From an uncultured Prevotella sp. (GTDB lineage: Bacteria > Bacteroidota > Bacteroidia > Bacteroidales > Bacteroidaceae), in contig CALBYK010000167.1 in assembly GCA_937889855.1 (NCBI GenBank), forward strand, positions 1 through 13,944: a DNA stretch of 13,944 bases, in the 5' to 3' direction. Position numbers and translations under genes: made by a program. The notes beneath the pieces are model-generated. The model was given only the letters and a program-made list of their open reading frames with translations, was not told the DNA's origin and made no database searches. The stretch's first letter is position 1. Every line of letters starts with the position of its first letter. This document shows positions 1 through 8,500 of this stretch, one piece after another.

Positions 1-1173
1 CGGGTATGCGGGATGTGAGTCGTTGACGTTGTGTTTACGGCGCACGTATGTCTCCACATCGCAGTTCTCTGCCGTGTCGGCCTTGCCTGGTACGGAGAGC
101 ATGCCAGCTGGCTTGTCCACTACGATTATAGCCTCGTCCTCATACACGAGGCGCGGCTCGCCGAGAGCCTTGGAGCGGGCCAGGGGGTTGGGCTCCACGT
201 CGAGTCCGCGGAGCATGTGTGTAAGTATGGGCAGACACTTGGAGCGGCATGCCGGGTAGTAGTGTCTGTGGTGGCGTATCTCCTGCTTGGGCGACTCGCC
301 CCACCAGAACTCTGCCATGCACACCGGGCGCAGCCCGTGGGCATAGGCATACTGCAGCAGTTTCGGTGCGCAGCAGTCGCCCGACCCAGCCGGGGGCACA
401 CCGTGCACCGTCTCGCGGAAGATGTCTATAAGGTCGCGCTCCTCACCGAGGGCATTGAGCATCCTGTACTGGCGGAAAAGCCACTGTTGCAGCGCGTCGC
501 TCATCTCCCGCCGTCGGCGCCGCAAGGCATTGATGCGCTCCTCCTGCTCCGCAACGGGTGCGCGCATCCCTTCAAGCATGGCGTCACATTGCTGGCGCAG
601 GCGCCGCAGATCGGCCTTCATGCGCTGGCTCTCGCGCACCATTGCCTCCTGCTCGGCGGCGGTGATGGCTTGCCCGCCAGTGGCGGCGTCATGGCGGCGT
701 GCGTCACGCCGCACCTTGGCGGCAGCTATGTCGTCGCGCATCCGGCGGATGGCAAGGTCGGCGGAATGTCGCACCCGGTCGTACATGCTGCGTGCTGTGG
801 CAAGGCTGTCCGACTGCTCAAGACGTGCTATCTCGCCGTTGAGCGACGATATCTCGCGCTCGGTCTGCTTGAAATGTCCTTCAGGCTGCTGCGCGTCGTA
901 TACGGGTGGCACGAAATACGTCCAGTCGTTGCGTCCGGCGAGCAACCCGGAGTAGGCGGCGAGAAACCCGAGACCGCCTTCTGTGCCCTCTCTTCTTACG
1001 ACAAGCACACCGAACATCTTGCCAGGACCCTTCTCGTCCTTCCACTCACCCGAACTCTCTATATGCCTTGCCACTTCCTCGGCGGCGGCTATGCAGAGCG
1101 GGTGCGGACTGTAGCAGAAAGGGAAGGTGAACTGTCGGGGCGGCTGAATATTTGTTTTTAGTGGATGTATCAT
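1..1173 (-). CDS. RluA-family pseudouridine synthase with N-terminal coiled-coil extension (3' part cut off by window edge)
   Basis: Enzymes of this family isomerise specific uridines to pseudouridine in rRNA or tRNA in the cytoplasm. The minus strand reads open for 391 codons from ATG at 1173 and continues past base 1. The N-terminus (MIHPLKTNIQPPRQFTFPFCY, then SPHPLC) is typical of the long Bacteroidetes members. Residues about 103-235 are a charged, Arg/Glu/Gln-rich helical segment, probably a coiled coil. It is followed by the conserved GSGDCCAPKLL (near 260), AEFWWGESPK (287-296) and HYYPACRSKC (near 302-312). The catalytic domain begins near residue 340 with VYEDEAIIVVDKPAGMLSVPGK. The last residues, SHPAYP, should lead directly into the HRLD motif with the catalytic Asp, which lies outside the window. 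Full-length relatives are roughly 550-600 residues. The RNA target cannot be told. The gene is divergent from the secreted-protein genes and probably unrelated to them in function. Confidence 0.92.
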   Translation of the reverse strand, partial: MIHPLKTNIQPPRQFTFPFCYSPHPLCIAAAEEVARHIESSGEWKDEKGPGKMFGVLVVRREGTEGGLGFLAAYSGLLAGRNDWTYFVPPVYDAQQPEGHFKQTEREISSLNGEIARLEQSDSLATARSMYDRVRHSADLAIRRMRDDIAAAKVRRDARRHDAATGGQAITAAEQEAMVRESQRMKADLRRLRQQCDAMLEGMRAPVAEQEERINALRRRRREMSDALQQWLFRQYRMLNALGEERDLIDIFRETVHGVPPAGSGDCCAPKLLQYAYAHGLRPVCMAEFWWGESPKQEIRHHRHYYPACRSKCLPILTHMLRGLDVEPNPLARSKALGEPRLVYEDEAIIVVDKPAGMLSVPGKADTAENCDVETYVRRKHNVNDSHPAYP

Positions 1174-1192
1174 GCTGATAATTGATAATGGA

Positions 1193-1200
1193 CAAAGGTA
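1193..1200 (-). promoter_or_regulatory. Candidate Bacteroidetes -7 promoter element for the pseudouridine synthase gene
   Basis: Read on the minus strand this is TACCTTTG, an exact match to the Bacteroidetes sigma-ABfr -7 consensus TAnnTTTG. It lies about 20 bases upstream of the ATG at 1173, which would give a very short leader. No TTG-type -33 element stands at the usual 17-23 base spacing; the nearest TTG is 28 bases upstream. The assignment therefore rests on the -7 match and its position. Confidence 0.5.
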
Positions 1201-1275
1201 CGGATAATTGCCCGTTTGTTGGCGTACACAAGATGAAAAGATGAAATATTTTATGAAATTTGTGTGCGCGTTGTA

Positions 1276-1305
1276 TTGTATAATAAAAATTTATTCTTAT
1301 CTTTG
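1276..1305 (+). promoter_or_regulatory. Candidate Bacteroidetes promoter for the three-gene secreted-protein cluster
   Basis: TTG at 1276-1278 (within ATTG) fits the -33 element. TATCTTTG at 1298-1305 matches the -7 consensus TAnnTTTG exactly. The spacer is 19 bases, inside the usual range. Transcription would start near 1310-1312, leaving an unusually long leader of about 215 nt before the ATG at 1526. That leader contains the 1405-1426 palindrome, which is room for regulation after initiation. No mapped transcript is available, so this is a consensus-based prediction. Confidence 0.6.
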
Positions 1306-1404
1306 CCACAGACAATGCTGTGTATCGGCATGATATATACTAAACTATACTATATTTTTTTTAATCTTAACTATTCCCATTCACAGACACAATGCCGGTC
1401 TATG

Positions 1405-1426
1405 ATGACCAAGCATGCTTGGTCAT
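1405..1426. promoter_or_regulatory. Perfect 22-bp palindrome in the leader, possible operator or RNA hairpin
   Basis: The 11-base half ATGACCAAGCA is followed immediately by its exact reverse complement. As DNA it could bind a dimeric regulator roughly 95-105 bp downstream of the predicted transcription start. As RNA it could fold into a 9-bp stem with a CATG loop. A T-run follows 10 nt later (1437-1442). That gap is too long for a standard intrinsic terminator, but an attenuator is not excluded. Its position 100 nt before the first gene of the cluster suggests regulation of that transcript. Confidence 0.5.
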
Positions 1427-1525
1427 GCAAAACGCCTTTTTTCACATCATACACTTACAGCCTGCTAATAGAGTTGAAAATATAAAAAAACAATATAAAT
1501 CACTAATAACCAAAACAACAACGCT

Positions 1526-4500
1526 ATGGGAAAATTTACAGAAAAGCAGATGCCATACGCAAAACTGGCGTATGCCTCCAGCCGCTATTTCGCGTCTTGT
1601 TCGCGCCATGTGGCTTGTCTTGCACTCATGGGACTGTTCGTGTGTCCTCAAGTGGCGAGCGCAGACAATGCGCCCGTAAGGTTCAAGGTAGCAAAGAACG
1701 TGGTGTTCAGGTCAATGGGCAATGCCTCTGACGACGGCACGGTCACCCCCGGTGAATCGGGTGGCGGCAGTCAGACACAAGCCAACGACACCATCCCATA
1801 TGAGCAGCTGCGAGCAAGAAACAGCTGGCAGTCGACCAACCATGACGACAACTCCTCGTCAGAGCAGTCGTGGGAGATAAAAAACACACGCAGTATAAAC
1901 CTCTCGCTCGACTACACCGTAAGCAGTGAGCAAGGCTATGACTGGCTTGTCATAACACTCGACAACGACACTATTGTCAGGGCAAGCGGCTCCATGACAG
2001 AGCGCATCAGTCGTTCCATTGACGATGTAGGGCGGCATGTGCTCACGGCACGCTATGTCAAGGACGGCAGTGGCTCGAGCGGAACCGACGTGGGAATAGT
2101 GAATAATATAAGTGCCGGAAACATATTCACATCCGCAGAGGAGCTTCTAAACGAGCTTGGCGGCATGCCAGGCTTGAAGCAGGAACTCTCGGAGACACTG
2201 GAGGCAGCCGAGGCATTGGAGAACGAAGAAGAGGCAACGGCGTTGCTTTTACCCATATACAACAACGTGTATCTTGCACATTACTACAACACCTACATTC
2301 CGACGGAACTTGAGAAGGCCAACGCCATCCTTGCCGAAGGGGCATACGTGGACATAGCCGAGGCTGTGGCGAGAGCCAACGCCCTTGACCCTGCCACGTC
2401 AAAGAGCGCGGAGTACATAGCCGCATACGAGGCACTGTCGACAAGCGTAGCCGTCTACAACTCAAGTAAGGTGCCAATGTCCGACTGGAACTTTGACACA
2501 AGCAACATCTACCTCTTCAACAATCTGCCGATATGTCTTGACCAGACCAACAAACTCGTGCTCTTCTGCGGACTTCATCAGAATTATCCCGTAGGCGATA
2601 CGTTTGAACTCCCTGCCACCATACGCTTTGGAGACGACGTGTATGCAGTGGTGGCCATGATTAACAACTGGCAGCACGAGCAGAAAGACGTGCGCACGGT
2701 GAAACTGCCGAAGACACTGCGCTATATGGCCGACTATGCATTGGCTTACTTCCCCAATATGACAGAGATTGAGATTCCGGAAAATGTTGAGCAGATGGGA
2801 CAGAACGTGCTATACGCTGACAACAACTTACGCCTTGTGAGGTCGTTGCCGGAAGTTCCTCCACAGCTTGGCTCGCTGTGGAACGGCAATGTGCGCTACA
2901 AGGTACAGATACCGCGCGAGAGCTTCCATGCCTACCGTCTCGTGTCGGCTTGGAACACTAACATACTCATCGGCGGTGAGGACGGTGTGACCGTATCCAC
3001 TGGCAAGATATCGTCCGGCGACCTCGGACACGTCATCCTCGACGAGGCGGGCTATCTGCAGGAGGTGAACAAGCTCGTAGTGGACGAGGGCACGTTCAAC
3101 AACGACGATTGGAAAAACATCAAGAATATGAGCAACCTCATAGAGCTTGACCTCTCGGGCGTGACGCTCGACGCGGTGCCTGCCTCAGCGTTCAGCGGCA
3201 TGACCTCGCTTGAGAAGGTTCTTCTTCCCGGCAGCGTGCAGAGAATTGAGAATAATGCGTTCGCGTCAACCTCAATAAAGGAGATTGCCTTGCCCGAGAA
3301 ACTCACGTATTTAGGAAACTATGCGTTCAACAACTGCTACTCATTGCAGGCTGTAGACATATTGGAAGGCGTGGCAACGATTCCTAGCAATTGTTTCAAT
3401 GGCTGTACAAGTCTTTCCAAGATTATTCTTCACGACGGTTTGACTTCTATAGGAGATTATGCGTTTTATAACTGTGCATTGACGGAACTGGACATTCCCA
3501 GCAGTGTGCAGACAATAGGCAGCCGTGCTTTCTACAGCAACCGCCAACTTGACAAACTTACGCTCAATGAAGGACTTTTGTCTATTAGCAGCAACGCGTT
3601 CACTAACTGTATGGCACTTGAGAAGTTGGAATGTCCGTCCACATTGCAGACTATAGGAAGCGGAGCCTTCTCCGGTTGCCAGCGAATCAGTGAGCTGAAA
3701 CTTAACGAGGGACTTGTTAACATCTACTCCAGTGCCTTCGCCAGTTGCGACTCGCTGACATCAGTCGTTCTGCCAAGCTCGCTCGAGGGTTGCTATGACG
3801 GTGTTTTCAGCTATTGCTATAACATAAAGACATTTGAGGCGCGTTCGGTGCTGCCTCCTTCGACAAACGGCACTAACCCGATGCGGGGCGTTGACCTCAC
3901 CAGCGTGCAGCTGTATGTGCCGGCATGGAGTGTGGGCGAATACCAGCTCGCGCAGGGGTGGAACACGTTCTACACGTTCCTCGCTTCCGACTTCATGCCG
4001 CAGAACATCAAGGTGAACAAGGACTTCTATTTCTCATTGCGTGACGAGATAGCCTCCGACTATAGACCTAACATAGAGATGACGTACTCGAGCCAGGAAA
4101 AGACCGACGCTAACGGCAAAAGCAGCTATGAGCGTGGCAACCTCACCGTCAGCGGACGGAGCAAACTCGCCGTCAACGACTTCAGTTTCGTCGTTTCGCC
4201 ATACGCCAAGTACTATTCTGACGAGAACATCAATTATGACTACAATCGTAATTACCGCACACCTTACAACAGCACGTCGCTCTTCGTGAAGGGCGAGATG
4301 CGTGCCGAGAACGTTACGCTCAACCTTTGCAACTATTGCCGACGCTGGCAGTTTGTGTCGTTCCCGTTTGACGTGAGGGTGGGTGACATCACTCCAATGC
4401 TCGAGACCACATCATGGGTGATACGCTCCCACTCGGGCGAAAACCGCGCCGCCGGCAAGACCGATGAGGTGTGGCAGGACCTTAAGGCCGACGATGTGCT

Positions 4501-5503
4501 CCAGGCGGGCAAGGGCTACATCATGCACTGTTACGACCCGAACTATGAGAACGCCTGGTTCACCGTCAAGCCTCTCACCAACACCGTCAACCGCCAGCTT
4601 GTCTTCGACCCGAGCGACCGCGTAGTGGCTCTTGAGGAGAATCTCTCCGAGTTTGAGCACAACCGCAGCTGGAACTTCATAGGCAACCCCTATCCGTCGT
4701 TCTACGACACGCGCTTCCTCGACTTTGACGCACCGTTCCTCGTGTGGAACTCGTATGCCCAGAACTATTATGCCTACAGTCCTGCCGACGATGCCTACAT
4801 CCTCTCACCAGGCGAGGCGTTCTTCGTTCAGCGGCCGGTTGACCAGGAAAACATCACCTTCCTCAACGACGGACGGCAGATTGACGAGTATCCACGAACC
4901 ATGGAGGAGCAGGAAGCCCCGGCTCCACAGCATGCACGCTCCTTGGAGGTCAACCGCTCTGTGTACAACATCCGTCTCACATGCGGCGACATGTACGACC
5001 GCACACGCGTTGTCATCAGCGACAAGGCGAGTCTTGACTATGAGCGCTCGCGCGACGCCGCCAAGTTTGCAAGCACCGAGGCTTCAGTGCCGCAGATTTA
5101 CAGCCACTACGCGTCCAGCCGCTACGCTATCAACGAGCGTCCGCTCGCGTCGGGCGAGGTGGCTCTCGGCATACATTGTGGAACGGACGGGACGTACACC
5201 ATTGCCCTGCAAGGCGAGGCCAACGGCACGGTTGTTCTTGTCGACCACGAAATGAACGTGAGTACGGAGATAACCGCCGACCACGGCTACACGTTCGACG
5301 CCAAGGCAGGCGACTACGACAAGCGGTTCACCCTGCGGCTCGCTCCTGTGGCAACTGGCATTGAGGGCGTGGCAACCGACGGTGCTGACAATGATGACGC
5401 CGCCGACGTGTACACCATACAGGGCGTGAGGACCACCGATGCCAATGCCAAGCAGCAGAAGGGTGTCTACATCCAGAACGGCAAGAAGGTAATAAAGAAA
5501 TAA
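1526..5503 (+). CDS. Secreted BspA-like leucine-rich-repeat protein, 1325 aa
   Basis: Predicted exported protein, probably cell-surface or secreted, binding rather than catalytic. A signal peptide with a long n-region and hydrophobic core (HVACLALMGLFVCPQVASA) predicts cleavage after Ala46. Met9 (1550) is an alternative start. Residues about 80-195 form a beta-domain with VSSEQGYDWLVITLDN and GRHVLTARYVKDGSGS, a pattern common in Bacteroidetes secreted proteins. Residues 202-312 are helical and Glu/Ala-rich. LRR_5 (BspA/TpLRR) repeats occur as a short block near 389-440 and a main array at 535-772, ending in a cap-like LYVPAWSVGEYQLAQGW. Residues about 930-1170 contain WQFVSFPFDV, AGKGYIMHC, NFIGNPYPSFYD and SPGEAFFVQRP, typical C-terminal segments of large Bacteroidetes surface proteins. 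The last 35 residues (VYTIQGVR...KGVYIQNGKKVIKK) resemble a short type IX-like sorting tail, though no T9SS gene is in view. It is first of three genes; the next starts 17 bp on. BspA-type LRR proteins are known adhesins, but the ligand here is unknown. Confidence 0.95.
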   Translation: MGKFTEKQMPYAKLAYASSRYFASCSRHVACLALMGLFVCPQVASADNAPVRFKVAKNVVFRSMGNASDDGTVTPGESGGGSQTQANDTIPYEQLRARNSWQSTNHDDNSSSEQSWEIKNTRSINLSLDYTVSSEQGYDWLVITLDNDTIVRASGSMTERISRSIDDVGRHVLTARYVKDGSGSSGTDVGIVNNISAGNIFTSAEELLNELGGMPGLKQELSETLEAAEALENEEEATALLLPIYNNVYLAHYYNTYIPTELEKANAILAEGAYVDIAEAVARANALDPATSKSAEYIAAYEALSTSVAVYNSSKVPMSDWNFDTSNIYLFNNLPICLDQTNKLVLFCGLHQNYPVGDTFELPATIRFGDDVYAVVAMINNWQHEQKDVRTVKLPKTLRYMADYALAYFPNMTEIEIPENVEQMGQNVLYADNNLRLVRSLPEVPPQLGSLWNGNVRYKVQIPRESFHAYRLVSAWNTNILIGGEDGVTVSTGKISSGDLGHVILDEAGYLQEVNKLVVDEGTFNNDDWKNIKNMSNLIELDLSGVTLDAVPASAFSGMTSLEKVLLPGSVQRIENNAFASTSIKEIALPEKLTYLGNYAFNNCYSLQAVDILEGVATIPSNCFNGCTSLSKIILHDGLTSIGDYAFYNCALTELDIPSSVQTIGSRAFYSNRQLDKLTLNEGLLSISSNAFTNCMALEKLECPSTLQTIGSGAFSGCQRISELKLNEGLVNIYSSAFASCDSLTSVVLPSSLEGCYDGVFSYCYNIKTFEARSVLPPSTNGTNPMRGVDLTSVQLYVPAWSVGEYQLAQGWNTFYTFLASDFMPQNIKVNKDFYFSLRDEIASDYRPNIEMTYSSQEKTDANGKSSYERGNLTVSGRSKLAVNDFSFVVSPYAKYYSDENINYDYNRNYRTPYNSTSLFVKGEMRAENVTLNLCNYCRRWQFVSFPFDVRVGDITPMLETTSWVIRSHSGENRAAGKTDEVWQDLKADDVLQAGKGYIMHCYDPNYENAWFTVKPLTNTVNRQLVFDPSDRVVALEENLSEFEHNRSWNFIGNPYPSFYDTRFLDFDAPFLVWNSYAQNYYAYSPADDAYILSPGEAFFVQRPVDQENITFLNDGRQIDEYPRTMEEQEAPAPQHARSLEVNRSVYNIRLTCGDMYDRTRVVISDKASLDYERSRDAAKFASTEASVPQIYSHYASSRYAINERPLASGEVALGIHCGTDGTYTIALQGEANGTVVLVDHEMNVSTEITADHGYTFDAKAGDYDKRFTLRLAPVATGIEGVATDGADNDDAADVYTIQGVRTTDANAKQQKGVYIQNGKKVIKK
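3128..3840 (+). repeat. Main BspA-type leucine-rich repeat array (about ten units)
   Basis: Residues 535-772 of the first secreted protein hold about ten consecutive units of 22-25 residues with the pattern L..i.LP..l..IG..AF..C. Examples are SLSKIILHDGLTSIGDYAF and ALEKLECPSTLQTIGSGAF. This is the LRR_5 type of BspA and Treponema LRR proteins. Two more units near residues 389-440 are separated from this array by about 95 residues. Hand-counted G+C falls to 35-45% over 3301-3480, against 58% at 3121-3180 just upstream. Confidence 0.9.
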
Positions 5504-5520
5504 CCCAAAGACTTTGAACT

Positions 5521-8500
5521 ATGAGAAGAGCACTATTTATGATAATGGTGTGGCTGAGTTGGCTGTCGGTTTTCTCACAGACCGACGGCTACGACCCGGC
5601 CAACCCGCCACTGCCCGACTTTCCGAACACGGAACAGCCAGCCGACTATTACCGGCTGACGGTGAAGTCGTCGCCAGCGGGCAATGGCATTGTGAGCACC
5701 AGTGGCGGCTCATATCAGGAGGGACAATCGGTAGGCGTGAGTGCATATAATCGCGACAATATGGTGTTTCAGTATTGGATGGACGACGAGGGCAACGAGT
5801 TGTCAACGTCCAGGCACTACACCTACACCATGCCTAAGCGCGACGCTGTGCTGACGGCAGTGTTCAAGTATGAACCTGCCAGCCCGTCACTGCCTGACTT
5901 CCCAGAGAACGCGAAGACCTACACGCTGTCGCTTGCATGCAAGCCGGCAGGGGCAGGCTCGTTCAATGTGTCGTCACGGCAGTTGGCTGCCGACGCGTCT
6001 GTGCGCCTGTATGCCTATACCAACAGCAACTTCCGCTTTGTTTACTGGGCAGACGCCAAGGGCGACACCGTGTCCACGGCACAGAACTTCTACTTCACCA
6101 TGCCGGCTGCCGACACACAGCTCTACGGCATGTACAAGTATGAGCCAGGCAACCCGAAAAATCCGGGAGCCAACTCCTACGACAGTTTCACGGGGGAGGT
6201 CATCGTCGATGACTTCACGCCAGGCAATCTTAACAGCGCGATACAAGAGGTGACGGGTAACAGCACCTCAAATATAACGAAGCTGACAGTTGCCGGACAG
6301 ATAAGCGTGTACGACTTCTCCATTGCCAACAACTACCCTGCGTGCGCAGTGGTTGACCTAAGCCGTACAAGTGGAGTCACCAACGTGCCGAGCTATTGCT
6401 ATAGCAGCAACACCCACCTGAGCCGGCTGCTTCTTCCGGCAAGCATAGTACGTATCGAGTCGTATGCTTTCAGCAAAGCGACGGCTCTTGCCGAGCTCAC
6501 ATGCATGTCGGCTGTACCGCCGACCCTCGGCAATGGAGTGTTCAATGAGGTGACCAAGGGGCTTGTGGTGTTTGTGCCAAAATCGTCGGTCGACATCTAT
6601 GAGGCGGCCGACGGATGGAAAAACTATGTGGCTGACGGAACCATCGTCATCATGCCTGTGCAGAAAAACGTGGCAAGCCTGGAGGTGAATCTTCCAGACG
6701 AGTGCCGCGACGGACGCTACAAGAACATGACTCTTGAGCTTGTGAACGTGAAGTCGGGACAGAAGTACCGCTATGTCATCACCGACCGTCTGAACTACAC
6801 GTTCTCAACCCTTATGCGCGACACACGCTATTCGGCATACCTGAAAAACTCGCTTGGAGCTGTGCTGGCACAGATTGACGCCATCGAGATGCAAGGCGAG
6901 AACCAGAGCGTGACGTTCGATCTGACGCAGATGAAGCAACTGCGCACTGTCGTGGCGCGTGTGATGGCTGGAACAGACGCCACGGCTGACTGTACAGTGA
7001 CGTGGCTTGACGCCAACGGGACATTCCTCGCACAGGGCCAGCAGCTCACTGGACAGGTGGCTGGGACGCAGCTGAAGTGCAAGATAGCTCTGCAGCAGTC
7101 GCTCGGAATGCAGTATGTGCAGCCAGAGGACATGAGCTATGAAGTGGTGGAAGGCGACAACGAGCTTGTTGTAAACCTCGCCCCGCTTCCCCGCATCACG
7201 TTGCGCGGCAAGGTGGTTGACCGCCAGACACAATTGGGTGTCAGTGGAGCCACAGTCACTGTGTCGCAGACACTGAACGGCAAGTACTCGAAGGCATTCA
7301 CAGCTAAGACCGACAGCCGCGGAGAGTATGTCGTAGAGGCTTTTGCCGCTCCGTCGGTCATTACCTATGCCGTAGGCGACTATGTGAGCGTTACAAACGA
7401 CCTGCCTTCCGACCTCCTCTCGCAGACCGAGGCAACGCTTGCCGACGTGCTGCTCAAGCCTGTCGCAGGTGTGACAATCACTACAAATTTCACCTACCGT
7501 AAGAGTGTGGCTGAGACGGTTGAACCCGAGGTGGCCGACTTCTACAGCGACTACAGCAACATTGCCTACACCATATATGACGAGACGGCACGGCGCGACA
7601 TACGCCAGTTCAACGTGCAGTACCCCAACATCGTGCTTCTTGAGGACGTGGGCGAGGGTGACGAACTGACAATCGTTGCGCACAGCAAGACTGGTGCCTT
7701 CATGGATGTTACAGCCAAGGGCATTGTGGGCAGTGACAATCGCATGGCGGTGACCATACCAATTGTGCAGCTTGGCGGAATAAACGCCTCGTTCACGACA
7801 ACTGAGAACTCACGTGTGCTCGGAATCCTGTACGATGCCGGCGGCAATCTTGTCAGCAAGTACAACTACGGCTCGTCTTCGCTGCTCATCAGCGACCTTA
7901 AGGACGGTGACTACACGCTCGTTACAATGGGCGAGAGCGAGTTCTTCGGCTCCATATACAACATGGAACAGTTCGGCCAGGCTGGACTGGTTAGCGCAGT
8001 GGACTATGTGGCGAACAAGGTGACGGTGCGCAGTGGTGTCATAACTCCGGTGAAGAATGCCGTGGTGCCGTTCTTTGACGAGAGCAAGTATTATTACACT
8101 GGCTCCAACACGTCGTTCACCGTCAACAAGAACAGCATTGTTGCCGGCAACTATCTGACAATGACCGCCCGCGTTGACTTTAAGAGCGTGTACAGCGACA
8201 ACGTGTCCGACGTGAAACTGCGCGTTGAGCTGCCGAAGGGCACAAAACTCGTCGACAACTCCGTGATGGTGGGCTCCACTATGGCCTACTATGAGACAAC
8301 CGACAACGCGGTTGTCATACCTCTCGACAACAACTCCATATCCGACCGCGTGCGCTTCTGCGTCATCCCGACTGAGAGTGGCAACTATGCGCCAAACGCA
8401 ACCGTCGCGTTCACGCTGAAGAACAAGCAGATGCAGCAGCCGATTGGAAGCGCGCAGTATGTGGTGCAGGACATAGCCATCACAGTACCGTCGGAGATTA

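Larger units (their letters stand above)
1174..1525. other. Divergent intergenic region (352 bp)
   Basis: This AT-rich spacer separates the leftward pseudouridine synthase gene from the rightward three-gene cluster. It holds a -7 candidate facing left (1193-1200), a complete promoter candidate facing right (1276-1305), a perfect 22-bp palindrome (1405-1426) and a run of six T (1437-1442). The last 70 bases before the ATG at 1526 are A-rich without a Shine-Dalgarno sequence, as is usual in Bacteroidetes. No convincing short coding sequence or RNA gene was seen. Confidence 0.8.

Noticed and set aside
31..1161. A 376-codon plus-strand open frame opposite the pseudouridine synthase
   Set aside because: The minus strand carries clear family motifs (VVDKPAGMLSVPGK, AEFWWGESPK) over the same bases. 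The plus-strand reading has no recognisable domain, and its openness follows from the GC-rich codons of the true gene.
1177..1210. Direct repeat GATAATTG at 1177-1184 and 1203-1210
   Set aside because: Eight AT-rich bases repeated in an AT-rich spacer is expected by chance, and no mobile or regulatory context supports it.
1307..1322. CACAG/CTGTG inverted repeat just after the predicted -7 element
   Set aside because: The stem is only 5 bp with a 6-base loop and overlaps the expected transcription start, so it is easily a chance match.
1405..1426. Invertible-promoter idea (phase variation) using the palindrome as one recombination site
   Set aside because: I found no second copy of the half-site flanking the promoter and no recombinase gene in the window.
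1405..1442. Palindrome plus T-run as an intrinsic terminator
   Set aside because: The T-run begins 10 nt after the stem rather than directly after it, and the main genes lie downstream. It is kept only as a possible attenuator, not called as a terminator.
1392..1679. Short leader open frame starting at ATG 1392
   Set aside because: It runs through the palindrome and overlaps the start of the LRR-protein gene in another frame. It has no conserved motif and no coding-like character.
6805..7683. A 292-codon minus-strand open frame inside the giant gene
   Set aside because: It lies wholly within a gene with continuous domain content and gives a His/Val/Leu-rich, low-plausibility protein. It is a shadow of the coding strand.
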